Shown here in pieces: positions 43,270 through 52,830 of a stretch of DNA of 64,000 nt; position 1 is the first letter of the stretch, and every line of letters begins with the position of its first letter. This stretch comes from SYIM01 sp041182885 (GTDB taxonomy: Bacteria > Pseudomonadota > Gammaproteobacteria > Burkholderiales > Burkholderiaceae_E): contig JBMSQB010000002.1 in assembly GCA_049423065.1 (NCBI GenBank), forward strand, positions 62,001-126,000, written 5' to 3'. The notes below the pieces were generated by a model. The model was not told the DNA's origin, did not search any database, and was given only the letters and a program-made list of their open reading frames with translations. The position numbers and the translations under genes were made by a program.

Positions 43270-44219
43270 GCACATACTCTCAAGCAGCGGTCGATGCGCT
43301 GTGCACTGCCATGCAGGCAGACCCGTCGGTGATTGCGATGGGTGAAGACATCGGCCGGGGCGGAATCTTCGGCCAGTACCGCGGGCTGCAGGCGAGGTTT
43401 GGCGCCTCGCGCGTGATCGACACGCCGATCTCGGAGGCCACGATCGTGGGTGCGGCGGTCGGCATGGCGCTCACCGGCATGCGGCCGGTAGTCGAACTGC
43501 GGGTGATCGATTTCGCGCTCTGCGCGATGGATGAAATCGTCAACCAGGCCGCCAAGAATCGCTATATGTTCGGCGGCCAGGGGCGGGTGCCGGTCGTGCT
43601 GCGGATGCCGATCGGGATCTGGTCGTCGTCGGCCGCGCAGCATTCGCAGTCGCTCGAGAGCTGGTTTGCACACATCCCCGGCCTGGTGGTGGTTGCGCCC
43701 GCCACACCGCAGGACAACCACGATCTGCTCAAGGCCGCGCTCGCCTGTGGCGACCCGGTGGCCTATCTGGAGCACAAGGAACTGTGGTCGATGGAGGGCG
43801 ATGTCGTTGCCACCGAGTCGCTCCCGATCGGCCGCGCACGAATCGTGCGCCCAGGGCGTGACCTCACCATCGTGAGCTGGAGCCGCTCGGTGCACCAGTG
43901 CGCAGAAGCCTGCACGGCGCTCGCATCGCAGGGGATCGACGCCGAGCTCATCGACCTGCGCACGCTCTGGCCCTGGGACCGCGAGACCGTTCTGGCCTCG
44001 GCCGTGCGAACCGGGCGCCTGCTCATCGTCCACGAGGCGGTGCAGGTGGCAGGCTTTGGCGCCGAAATCGCCGCCACCATCGCAGAACTCGCGCCCGAGG
44101 TGCGGCTCGCCCGCCTGGGAGCGCTGCGCATTCCGGTGGGCTACTCGCCCGGGCTCGAGGCCCAGGCGCGGCTCACCCCAGACGCCATTGCCGCCCGGGC
44201 CTGGGCGCTGGCAAGCTGA
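43260..44219 (+). CDS. Thiamine-diphosphate dehydrogenase E1 beta subunit
   Basis: This 319-residue transketolase-like beta subunit has VIAMGEDIGRGGIFGQYRGL and DTPISEATIVGAAVGMALTG. It overlaps the alpha gene by 10 bp. No E2 lipoyl acyltransferase or E3 gene follows in the window; a TRAP transporter comes next. Confidence 0.9.
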   Translation: MAVSTYSQAAVDALCTAMQADPSVIAMGEDIGRGGIFGQYRGLQARFGASRVIDTPISEATIVGAAVGMALTGMRPVVELRVIDFALCAMDEIVNQAAKNRYMFGGQGRVPVVLRMPIGIWSSSAAQHSQSLESWFAHIPGLVVVAPATPQDNHDLLKAALACGDPVAYLEHKELWSMEGDVVATESLPIGRARIVRPGRDLTIVSWSRSVHQCAEACTALASQGIDAELIDLRTLWPWDRETVLASAVRTGRLLIVHEAVQVAGFGAEIAATIAELAPEVRLARLGALRIPVGYSPGLEAQARLTPDAIAARAWALAS

Positions 44220-44320
44220 TCGGGCGCGGCCGCCATGCGCCGCTGCACTAGAATGCCGTCTGCAGCACCGGTCTGTGACCGTTGCCTTGCCATCAATCAC
44301 CCCTGATGAGGAGACCAAGC

Positions 44321-45358
44321 ATGGACCGTCGCTCTGTCCTGAAGGCCGGCACCGCCGGCGCCACCGCGCTCACTGCCCCGTTCATCATCCGCCCGTCCCA
44401 CGCTCAGCAATACCGCGCCGAATACCGGTTGTCGACGGTGGTCGGGCCCGCCTTCCCCTGGGGCAAGGGCGGCGAGATCTGGGGCAACCTGGTGCGCGAA
44501 CGCACCCAGGGCCGGATCAACATCAAGATGTACCCCGGCGTGTCGCTCATCAACGGCGACCAGACACGCGAGTTTTCCGCGATCCGTCAGGGCGTGATCG
44601 ACATGGCCATCGGCTCGACCATCAACTGGTCACCGCAGGTGAAAGAGCTGAACCTGTTTTCACTGCCCTTTCTCTCCCAGGACCATGCGGGTCTTGATGC
44701 CATCACCGGCAGCGAGGCGGGCAAACGCACCATGCAGATCGTCGACAAGGCAGGGGTCGTGCCGCTTGCCTGGGGCGAGAACGGATTCCGCGAGCTCACC
44801 AATTCGCGCCGCGAGATCCGCTCGCCAGCCGACATGAAAGGGCTCAAGTTCCGCATCGTCGGTTCACCCATCTTCACCGAGGTGTTCACCGCGCTCGGCG
44901 CCAACCCCACGCAGATGAGCTGGGCCGACGCGCAGCCCGCGCTCGCCTCGGGCGCGGTGGAGGGCCAGGAGAACCCGATGCACATCTTCACCGCGGCCAA
45001 GCTTCACACGCTCGCGCAGAAGTTTGTGACCCGCTGGGGCTATGTCGCTGATCCGCTCATCTTCGTGGTCAACCGAGAGGTCTGGCAGTCATGGTCTCCG
45101 GCCGATCAGGAAATCGTGCGCGCATCCGCCATCGAGGCAGGCAAGCAGGAAATCGCCATTGCCCGCAAGGGCCTCACCAAGACCGACACCTCCATGATCC
45201 GCGAGGTTGAGGCGCTGGGCGTCAAGGTCACCGAGCTCACACCGGCGGAGAAGGCCGAGTTCCAGCGCGTGCTGAAGCCGGTCTATGACAAGTGGGCCAA
45301 GACCATCGGTTCCGACCTGGTGAAGATCGCTGAAGATGCGGTCGCACGTCGCGGCTGA
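44321..45358 (+). CDS. TRAP transporter solute-binding protein, DctP family
   Basis: This 345-residue periplasmic protein has a twin-arginine-like leader DRRSVLKAGTAGATALTAP. The mature part has QYRAEYRLSTVVGPAFPWG and the conserved GLKFRIVGSPIFTE with the carboxylate-binding Arg. Ligands of this family are mostly organic acids. GAGGAG lies upstream of ATG 44321. Confidence 0.9.
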   Translation: MDRRSVLKAGTAGATALTAPFIIRPSHAQQYRAEYRLSTVVGPAFPWGKGGEIWGNLVRERTQGRINIKMYPGVSLINGDQTREFSAIRQGVIDMAIGSTINWSPQVKELNLFSLPFLSQDHAGLDAITGSEAGKRTMQIVDKAGVVPLAWGENGFRELTNSRREIRSPADMKGLKFRIVGSPIFTEVFTALGANPTQMSWADAQPALASGAVEGQENPMHIFTAAKLHTLAQKFVTRWGYVADPLIFVVNREVWQSWSPADQEIVRASAIEAGKQEIAIARKGLTKTDTSMIREVEALGVKVTELTPAEKAEFQRVLKPVYDKWAKTIGSDLVKIAEDAVARRG

Positions 45359-45370
45359 TCCTCCAGCATC

Positions 45371-45913
45371 GTGGCCGAATCCCCGCCGCCCCCGGCTTCT
45401 GCGCCTGTCGCCGAGCCGGGACTAGCGCCGGGACTGGTGCCGGGGCAGTCGGCCCGGCGACGGCTGCTGCCCGAGGACCGGATTGGCGCGGTGTTGATGG
45501 CGCTGCTCGCCCTCATCACCTTCGCCAATGTGGTGGTTCGGTATCTCACCGACCAGTCGTTTGCCTGGACCGAAGAGCTGTCGGTCGTACTGATGGTGCT
45601 GCTCACCATGGTGGCGGCCAGCGCCGCCGTGGTGCGCAACGCGCATGTCCGGATCGAAGTGCTGATTGACGGCGCTTCACCCGGCAGGCTGCGTGCGCTT
45701 GAATCGCTCGCTGCACTCGCCTCGGTGGTCGCCTGGCTTTTGCTCACCGGCCTGGGCTCGCGGCTTGCCTGGGACGACTACCGGTTCGATGTCACCACCC
45801 CCGGCATCGGGTTGCCGCAGTGGTGGTACACGATCTGGCTGCCCATCCTCGCGCTTCTTCTCGCAACCCGCTGCATGCAGCGCCTGGTCAGGCTCTGGGC
45901 ACCCAAACCGTGA
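45371..45913 (+). CDS. TRAP transporter small permease, DctQ family
   Basis: This 180-residue protein has an Ala/Pro-rich head of about 35 residues and four helices. It starts with GTG 45371, 12 bp after the binding-protein stop. It ends in a GTGA overlap with the large permease. Confidence 0.88.
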   Translation: MAESPPPPASAPVAEPGLAPGLVPGQSARRRLLPEDRIGAVLMALLALITFANVVVRYLTDQSFAWTEELSVVLMVLLTMVAASAAVVRNAHVRIEVLIDGASPGRLRALESLAALASVVAWLLLTGLGSRLAWDDYRFDVTTPGIGLPQWWYTIWLPILALLLATRCMQRLVRLWAPKP

Positions 45914-47193
45914 CCGGTCTGCTCATCTTTGCGGTTTTCATTGCGCTGATGGTGGCAGGGGTGCCGATCGGCATCGCGCTGATGCTGGGTGGCGCAGTCG
46001 GCATCGGGATGGGCGGGCTCGGCTGGCTCGCGATTCCGAACAATTTTTATTCCGGGATTGCGAAGTACCCTCTGCTGGCGCTGCCCATGTTCGTGCTGGT
46101 CGGGGCTATTTTCGACCGCTCGGGCGTGGCCAGACGCCTGGTCGATTTTGCGATCGCCATTGTGGGTCGCGGGCCCGGCATGCTGCCGCTCGTTGCGATT
46201 GCGGTGGCAATGTTCCTGGGCGGCATCTCCGGTTCAGGGCCAGCCAACGCCGCAGCCGTCGGTGGCGTGATGCTGGCAGCCATGGCGCGGGCGGGTTACC
46301 CGCCCGCCTACTCGGCGAGCGTGATCGGTGCGGCTGCCGCCACCGACATCCTCATTCCGCCTTCCATCGCCTTCATCGTCTATTCGGTGATGGTGCCGGG
46401 GGCATCGGTTCCGGCGCTGTTCGCCGCCGGCATGATCCCCGGCATCCTCGCTGGCCTTGCGCTCATCGTACCGGCGGTGTGGCTCGCCCGGCGCCACGGC
46501 TTTGGCGCGGCCGAGGCGAGCGAGCCACGCCCGCCCTTCTGGCGGGCGCTGCGCGAGGCCACCTGGGGGCTGTTCGCGCCGGTGCTGATTCTGGGCGGAA
46601 TGCGCGCGGGCTGGTTCACCCCCACGGAAGCTGCGGTGGTGGCGGTGTTTTACGGGCTCTTCGTGGGCATGTTCATTCACCGTACGATCCGCCTGCGCGA
46701 CCTCACCGATATTCTGGTTGAGGCGGCCGAGGTGTCCGGCGTGATCATGATCGTGATCGCGCTCGCCAGCATCTTCGCCTACGCGGTCAACACACTCGGC
46801 ATCGTTGATCCGCTTGCCCGCGCGGTGCTCGACAGCGGCATCGGCTCGTTTGGCGCATTGGCGGCGATCATCGTCGTGCTGTTGTTCGTCGGCATGGTGC
46901 TCGACGGCGTATCGATCTTTCTGATTTTCGTACCGCTCCTGATGCCGCTGATGAAGGCCTACGGCTGGCACCCGGTGTGGTTTGGCGTGCTGCTCACCTA
47001 CATGGTGGCCATCGGGCAATTCACGCCCCCGGTGGCGGTCAACCTGATGGTCTCGGCGCGGCTCGCGGGCGTACGCATCGAACAGACCGTGCCCTGGGTG
47101 ATGTGGCTGGTCTTTGCGATGGGCGTGGTGCTGGTGGCCATCGTGGCCATCCCAGAGCTCGCCCTGTGGCTGCCCCGGGTGCTCGGTTACTGA
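45910..47193 (+). CDS. TRAP transporter large permease, DctM family
   Basis: This 427-residue protein has about twelve helices, with GVPIGIALMLGG at the start and GGISGSGPANAAAVGGVML in the middle, both family hallmarks. The start is GTG in the overlap. With DctP and DctQ it forms a sodium-driven importer. Its gene converges with tldD. Confidence 0.92.
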   Translation: MTGLLIFAVFIALMVAGVPIGIALMLGGAVGIGMGGLGWLAIPNNFYSGIAKYPLLALPMFVLVGAIFDRSGVARRLVDFAIAIVGRGPGMLPLVAIAVAMFLGGISGSGPANAAAVGGVMLAAMARAGYPPAYSASVIGAAAATDILIPPSIAFIVYSVMVPGASVPALFAAGMIPGILAGLALIVPAVWLARRHGFGAAEASEPRPPFWRALREATWGLFAPVLILGGMRAGWFTPTEAAVVAVFYGLFVGMFIHRTIRLRDLTDILVEAAEVSGVIMIVIALASIFAYAVNTLGIVDPLARAVLDSGIGSFGALAAIIVVLLFVGMVLDGVSIFLIFVPLLMPLMKAYGWHPVWFGVLLTYMVAIGQFTPPVAVNLMVSARLAGVRIEQTVPWVMWLVFAMGVVLVAIVAIPELALWLPRVLGY

Positions 47194-47220
47194 GGCAGCC
47201 GCCCCAGCCTCTGCGCGGCG

Positions 47221-48681
47221 TCAGCCCGTTCCGCCCACTGTCAGACCTTCGATGCGCAGCGTCGGCTGGCCCACACCTACCGGCACGCTCTGCCCATCCT
47301 TGCCACAAACACCGACGCCCGAATCGAGCCGCATGTCGTTACCGATGAGTGTCACGCGCTTGAGCGCCTCCGGACCGTCGCCGATCAGCGTCGCGCCTTT
47401 CACCGGATACTGCAGCTTGCCGTTTTCCACCCACCAGGCCTCGGACGCGGAGAAAACAAACTTGCCGTTGGTGATGTCGACCTGACCGCCGCCAAAGTTG
47501 GCGGCATAGATGCCGCGATCCACCGAGGCAATGATTTCTTCGGGGTCGCGCGTACCCGACAACATGAAGGTGTTGGTCATGCGCGGCATGGGCAGATGCG
47601 CAAACGATTCGCGTCTGCCGTTGCCGGTGATGGCCGACCGCGACAGCCGCGCGTTCAGCATGTCCTGCATGTAGCCGCGCAGAATGCCGTCTTCGATCAG
47701 CACATTGCGCTGCGTGGGATTACCCTCGTCGTCGATGTTGAGCGACCCTCGCCGGCCGGTGATGGTGCCGTCGTCGACCACCGTGACCCCGGGGGCAGCC
47801 ACCCGCTCGCCAATCCGGCCCGAAAACACCGACGAGCCCTTGCGGTTGAAATCGCCTTCCAGACCATGTCCGACAGCCTCGTGCAACAGAACGCCGGGCC
47901 AACCCGCGCCCAGCACCACGGTCATGGTGCCGGCGGGCGCCGGCCGCGCTTCCAGATTGGTGAGCGCCGCTTTCACCGCCTCGTCGACGTAGCGCGACAG
48001 CGCTGCGTCATCAAAGACATCGAACCCCGAGCGACCGCCACCGCCGCTATGCCCCTGCTCGCGACGCCCGCCCTGCTCGGCAATCACCGTGACCGACAGA
48101 CGAACCAGCGGCCGTACATCGGCTGCGATCAGGCCATCGGCGCGAGCCACCAGCACCACGTCATACTCGCCTGCGAGGCCCGCCATCACCTGCACGATGC
48201 GCGGGTCGCGGGCGCGCGCCATTTTCTCGACCCGCTCAAGCAGCGCCACCTTGGCCGCCGCCTCCATGCCGATGATCGGATCATCACGCCCGTAAAGCGC
48301 GTGACCGCCTGAGCCCTTCATCGCCGAGGCCACCTTCACGCGGCCGCTGCCTCGCCGGGCAATGGTGCGGGTAGCCTGCGCCGCAGAGCGAAGCGCATCG
48401 AGACTGATGTCGTCGGAATAGGCAAACGCGGTCTTGTCGCCACTGACCGCGCGCACCCCCACGCCTCGGTCGATCGAGAAACTGCCGGACTTGACGATGC
48501 CTTCCTCGAGGCTCCAGCCCTCGCTGCGCGTGAACTGGAAATAGAGATCGGCATGGTCTACCCGATGCTCGAAAATTTCGGCGAGCACCCGCTGCAGCCG
48601 TGATTCGTCGAGGCCGTAGGGTTCAAGGAGGAGCGATCGGGCGACCGCCAGATGCTGGAGGGGAAGATGGGCTGGTTTCAT
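47221..48681 (-). CDS. tldD: Metalloprotease TldD
   Basis: This 486-residue subunit of the TldD/TldE zinc protease has the motif [17 protein letters not shown]. In E. coli the complex matures microcin B17 and degrades CcdA antitoxin. It lies downstream of yhdP, a conserved pair; tldE is not in the window. Confidence 0.95.
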   Translation of the reverse strand: MKPAHLPLQHLAVARSLLLEPYGLDESRLQRVLAEIFEHRVDHADLYFQFTRSEGWSLEEGIVKSGSFSIDRGVGVRAVSGDKTAFAYSDDISLDALRSAAQATRTIARRGSGRVKVASAMKGSGGHALYGRDDPIIGMEAAAKVALLERVEKMARARDPRIVQVMAGLAGEYDVVLVARADGLIAADVRPLVRLSVTVIAEQGGRREQGHSGGGGRSGFDVFDDAALSRYVDEAVKAALTNLEARPAPAGTMTVVLGAGWPGVLLHEAVGHGLEGDFNRKGSSVFSGRIGERVAAPGVTVVDDGTITGRRGSLNIDDEGNPTQRNVLIEDGILRGYMQDMLNARLSRSAITGNGRRESFAHLPMPRMTNTFMLSGTRDPEEIIASVDRGIYAANFGGGQVDITNGKFVFSASEAWWVENGKLQYPVKGATLIGDGPEALKRVTLIGNDMRLDSGVGVCGKDGQSVPVGVGQPTLRIEGLTVGGTG

Positions 48682-48731
48682 GCTGTGATCCTAACTCAGG
48701 CAAGGCGGTGCGCGCAGCGACCACCCGACGG

Positions 48732-51700
48732 TCAGCGGGGCGCGGGCGCCGCCGGCACATCAAACCGGGGACGGGCGCGCTCCACGACACTGGGGTCGGC
48801 CCACGAACCGGCAACATCGTACTCATAGGAAAACATGTCCTGGAGGGGCTTGCGGAATGCCCACTGTGCAAGAAAGGTTCCGAGCCCGATCGCGGGATTG
48901 GCCACGGCGGCATAGGCGAGCGAGGCAAGGCCGGCATTGAGTTCCGGTCTAACCTCGACCCGCAGCTTCTGGGTCTCGTCGGCAAGGTTCACCGAGCCCC
49001 GAATACCTACCTGAGCCTGGACCCCCCGCATGCGGAAATCACTGGTGGTGGCCACGCCCGAGGTGATCGCGGCACGGCCGCCGATTTCGTCAAAAGCGAA
49101 GCCTTCGGCAAAGATGTCGCGAAAATCGAGCGACAGCCGCCGCGGCAGCGACTGCAGGTTCAACACGCCGATCAGCTTGCTCAGCCCCGGCTCGGTTTTC
49201 AGAAATTGCCCCTTGCCAGCCTGAAATTCGAGTTCGCCGGTGAGTGATCGATAGTCGATCGCAAGCGGCGAGCCCTCCCAGCGCACGCTTCCTGCAAGCC
49301 GCCCCGGGCCGCCACCGCTTACCGCACCCACCACGCCGAAGGTTTCCAGCAGGCGCGCCGGTTCGCGAAGGCCCAGCTCGAAATTGAGCGCTGTCCAGCG
49401 CGCCGCTCCCAGGCGGCTCGCTTCCCAGGTGCCGGTTGCATCAAGACGCCCGCCCGGATGGTCGATCCGCAGGCGCTCAAGCTGCCACGTCGGGTGGTCG
49501 CCATCGGCCGCATTGGCGGCGCGCAGACTCATCTGCCCGAGTTCACGCCCCGACAGCACCAGCCGGTCGGTCTCGATGTCGAGCGCCGGCAATTGCGTCG
49601 GCGCGGCATCCAGAAGCCGCTCGATGTCGCTCTGGCGGTTGCGCGGCACGTTCAGCACCGAAAGCCGGGCCTGAACTGCACCGGCAGGCAGACCCGCGCG
49701 CGCCGGTTGCCACGCGACCAGTCCGTTGATCTCCCTCGCAGCGATGCTCGCACGCCATACATGGTCCAGCCGCGTTGCACCCATCACCACGCCGGTGAGA
49801 TCTTTTCCGCCCACGACCAGCGAGTCGGTGATCAGCGACACACGATCGATCGCGATCGGCTCGGCCAACGCACCCGGCGCGGCATTATGGGCGGGGCTGC
49901 CACCGGGCACCGGCGTGGCGATCGCGCGCGCCGAAGCATCGGGCGGCGGCGACGCGAGGGCGCGCTCCCACGCGCCAAGGTCGAGGTGCGGAATCCGGAG
50001 GTCGAGCGCCACGCCCTCCGCTGGCAGCTGGGCCGGCGTGCCGACCGCGATGATCGCCCTTGCGGCATTGGGGGTGGCCGGGCGCTCGAAAATTGCCTGG
50101 ACATCGTCGCGCAATCGGATGCGGATGGTCTCCGCCCGCTGCGCATCGCGCGGACGGGTCCAATCGACATGGAGCGGCCAGGCGCTTCCCGACTTTTTCG
50201 CAAACGGCGCAGGCAACGCGCTGGCGATTGATTCGAGCCGCGAATCGAGACGCCCGTGAACGCCCTGCGGGCCGATATCGACGCTTGCCTGCCAGTCGGC
50301 GTGCCCGGTGATCTGATCGATCCTCGGGTAAGGCAACAGCGTCCGCAGTTCGGCCGCGGGCAGCGCGCCCCGCGCGTCGATCCGAAGCGCGCCACCGGCT
50401 GGCGCATTCAGCCGCGCCTGCAGGGATCCGCCCAGCCAGCGGGCGTTGAGCGACTCCGAGCGGATGCCTCTCGGATCGAATCGGATCTCGCCCGCAATAC
50501 CGGTGAAGGCCGGCGAGCCTGGCGCCACGCGCAGTTCGTTGTCGTTGAGGACCACCCGCCCGCTGTAGCCGGTTGCGCCCCCCTGGCCCAGACCGATATC
50601 AAGCTCGAGCGCAAGGTCGGCTGCACCCTCGGTCTGCCAGCCCTTTATCTGGGGATCGACGTCGCGGCCGATCGGGCTGGCATGGACATAGTCGAGCATG
50701 GTGGCAAGCGGTCCGTGCGCCTGGCCACGAATGGCGATCACCGGACGCGCGAGGTCTGGAATTCGGGCGCTGATCTCGCGCAGTCCTACCCCGAGCGTCG
50801 CGGCAGACTCGGCCTTCAGGTCCATGGCCGCGCGGTCGAACGCAAGCGTGCCACGGATCCGGTCGATGGCGGGCCATTGCGGAAGAAAGCCGAGCGCCGC
50901 CTGATCGAGCTTTGCCTCCACCCTGAACTCGCCCAGGCTTGCCTCGCGGAAGGGAAAATCGGCGAGGTCGCCGCGCAGTCGAAGCCGCGCCTCCGTGCGC
51001 ACTGTGCCCGATACCGAGCGGCCCACCCAGCTGCGCACACCAGGATCGATGCTGACCGGAAGATAGGCCGCCACCCGCGCGGGGTTCGCCCGGGTGAGCG
51101 TCGCGGCGAGATCGACCTCGCCCAGGGCGGAACGACCCGTGTTTCGCCACCGTCCGCTGAGCGAGCCGGCCAGGTCGGCGTTGGCAAAGTTGAGACCGGC
51201 CGCAAACAGTTCGATGCCGCCCTGCGCGCCACGCTCGTCAGGTGACCCGATCTGCCAGCCCACTGTGCCGGCGAGGCTCGCGAGCGGCACCAGCGGCTCG
51301 GCCAGCACACCCGGAAGCCGAACGGACGCCGCGGTTGATTCGAGCCGGATCTGGCCGGAGTTGCCGACAACCTCGACGCTGCCGCTCAGGTTGGTGAACG
51401 CAGGCCAGCGGCTCGCCGGTGCGCCGCGCGGCTCGGTGCGCCGCAAGCTGAGCCGCTCAAAACCGATGCTGACCGAGGGCTGTCCACCCGCCGCGTCCCA
51501 GGCCATCGAGGCCGCGGTCACGCGTCCGCTCACCGCCACCTGCGAAAGTGGCGTGAGCCATCGGTCCGGCAGTGGCAGTCGGCGCGCGGCCTCGAGCAGT
51601 CGGTTGGCGTCAAACCCCCGCAGCGACAGCTGGCCCGCCACCGGCCGCAGCGTCCCGGCCGCCAGGGTGATGCGCTGCTCGGCCTGCTCGTCGAGGGTGA

Positions 51701-52802
51701 ACGCAAACCCCGCAGCGTCCACAGCGGTGAATTTTCGCGGATGGACGGTCATCGACCCGGCCGGATCGAAGCGGCCGACCGCCTCGATCGAAAGCGATCG
51801 CAGGGCGACCCGACCGCTGCCGATCCGCAGATCGATCGATTCCGTGACCGTCTTCAACAGCGTATCGATCACGCGACCGTCGGCAAACCGCAGCCAGGCC
51901 TTGACCGGCCCCCGGCCGCTCTGCACCACCTGGGGCTCGGGTTGCGCGGGCGAGAGCCAGCCGCGCAGCACGCTCGCCAGTGGCACAAATTCGACCTCGC
52001 GCACCGAGGCATAGAGCTCACCACGCCATTTCTTCCAGTCGGCCAGATCCGATGCGGTGGGCGTCGTGAAATCGGCGGCGAACTCGATCCCGCTCAGGCC
52101 CAGCCCCATGGCCGGTGCACGCAGGGAAAAATGGTGGCGCACGCCGTCGCTCGTGCTGAGCAGGTCGACGCCCGCGATCACGGCGGGTTCGGAGCCCAGC
52201 CGGTCGCGCCAGTCGACGCGGGCATTTCTGACCGAGATCGAGCGACTGGCGAGCAGCCACGCGAGCGCCGCTGACGACCCGGTCCGGTCAAGATCGACCA
52301 GCGCGCCCGCCACCGCAAACCGGCGCGGCTCCAGGCGCTCGACACGTATCACCGGTCGCAGCAGTTCCAGCGAGGCGAGCCCCGCCTCGCCACGCACCAG
52401 CGCGCGCAGTGACAGAACGGCCGACACCTCTTCAATCGTGAGCGCCGCGTCGGTCCCTGACCCAACCCTTACGACTCGCGCCCGCAACGAAGGCCGGTAG
52501 CCCTCGAACCCGGACGAGAGTTCACCCATCGTGACCGGTGTTTCCAGGGCCGCCGACAGCGCCTGCTCGATCCGCGGCCGCCACTGATCCACCCCGGGCC
52601 AGAACCAATGGCGAAACAACAGCCACACGCTCGCGACAAACACCAGAAGCGCGAGGAACAGCCAGCCGCCCAGGACCACCCCCCGTCGCACCCAGCCCGC
52701 ACGAGGCGAAGGCGACTGCGCCACTGAAGGCTGGGCGAGGTCAGCGGGGGCAGGCACGACAGTGTCTCGTGGGAGGCAAGGCGGGGTGTAGCATCGAGCC
52801 AT
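48732..52802 (-). CDS. yhdP: YhdP family AsmA-like membrane protein
   Basis: This very large protein of about 1356 residues has one N-terminal membrane helix (GVVLGGWLFLALLVFVASV) and a long periplasmic beta-rich part. YhdP-type proteins are thought to bridge inner and outer membranes for phospholipid transport. The C-terminus has the conserved AYAAVANPAIGLGTFLAQW. ATG 52802 is preferred; ATG 52832 would overlap the start of the divergent glnE. It leads into tldD. Confidence 0.9.
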   Translation of the reverse strand: MARCYTPPCLPRDTVVPAPADLAQPSVAQSPSPRAGWVRRGVVLGGWLFLALLVFVASVWLLFRHWFWPGVDQWRPRIEQALSAALETPVTMGELSSGFEGYRPSLRARVVRVGSGTDAALTIEEVSAVLSLRALVRGEAGLASLELLRPVIRVERLEPRRFAVAGALVDLDRTGSSAALAWLLASRSISVRNARVDWRDRLGSEPAVIAGVDLLSTSDGVRHHFSLRAPAMGLGLSGIEFAADFTTPTASDLADWKKWRGELYASVREVEFVPLASVLRGWLSPAQPEPQVVQSGRGPVKAWLRFADGRVIDTLLKTVTESIDLRIGSGRVALRSLSIEAVGRFDPAGSMTVHPRKFTAVDAAGFAFTLDEQAEQRITLAAGTLRPVAGQLSLRGFDANRLLEAARRLPLPDRWLTPLSQVAVSGRVTAASMAWDAAGGQPSVSIGFERLSLRRTEPRGAPASRWPAFTNLSGSVEVVGNSGQIRLESTAASVRLPGVLAEPLVPLASLAGTVGWQIGSPDERGAQGGIELFAAGLNFANADLAGSLSGRWRNTGRSALGEVDLAATLTRANPARVAAYLPVSIDPGVRSWVGRSVSGTVRTEARLRLRGDLADFPFREASLGEFRVEAKLDQAALGFLPQWPAIDRIRGTLAFDRAAMDLKAESAATLGVGLREISARIPDLARPVIAIRGQAHGPLATMLDYVHASPIGRDVDPQIKGWQTEGAADLALELDIGLGQGGATGYSGRVVLNDNELRVAPGSPAFTGIAGEIRFDPRGIRSESLNARWLGGSLQARLNAPAGGALRIDARGALPAAELRTLLPYPRIDQITGHADWQASVDIGPQGVHGRLDSRLESIASALPAPFAKKSGSAWPLHVDWTRPRDAQRAETIRIRLRDDVQAIFERPATPNAARAIIAVGTPAQLPAEGVALDLRIPHLDLGAWERALASPPPDASARAIATPVPGGSPAHNAAPGALAEPIAIDRVSLITDSLVVGGKDLTGVVMGATRLDHVWRASIAAREINGLVAWQPARAGLPAGAVQARLSVLNVPRNRQSDIERLLDAAPTQLPALDIETDRLVLSGRELGQMSLRAANAADGDHPTWQLERLRIDHPGGRLDATGTWEASRLGAARWTALNFELGLREPARLLETFGVVGAVSGGGPGRLAGSVRWEGSPLAIDYRSLTGELEFQAGKGQFLKTEPGLSKLIGVLNLQSLPRRLSLDFRDIFAEGFAFDEIGGRAAITSGVATTSDFRMRGVQAQVGIRGSVNLADETQKLRVEVRPELNAGLASLAYAAVANPAIGLGTFLAQWAFRKPLQDMFSYEYDVAGSWADPSVVERARPRFDVPAAPAPR

Positions 52803-52830
52803 CAAGAATACCCTGTTCGGGGTTGGGCCC

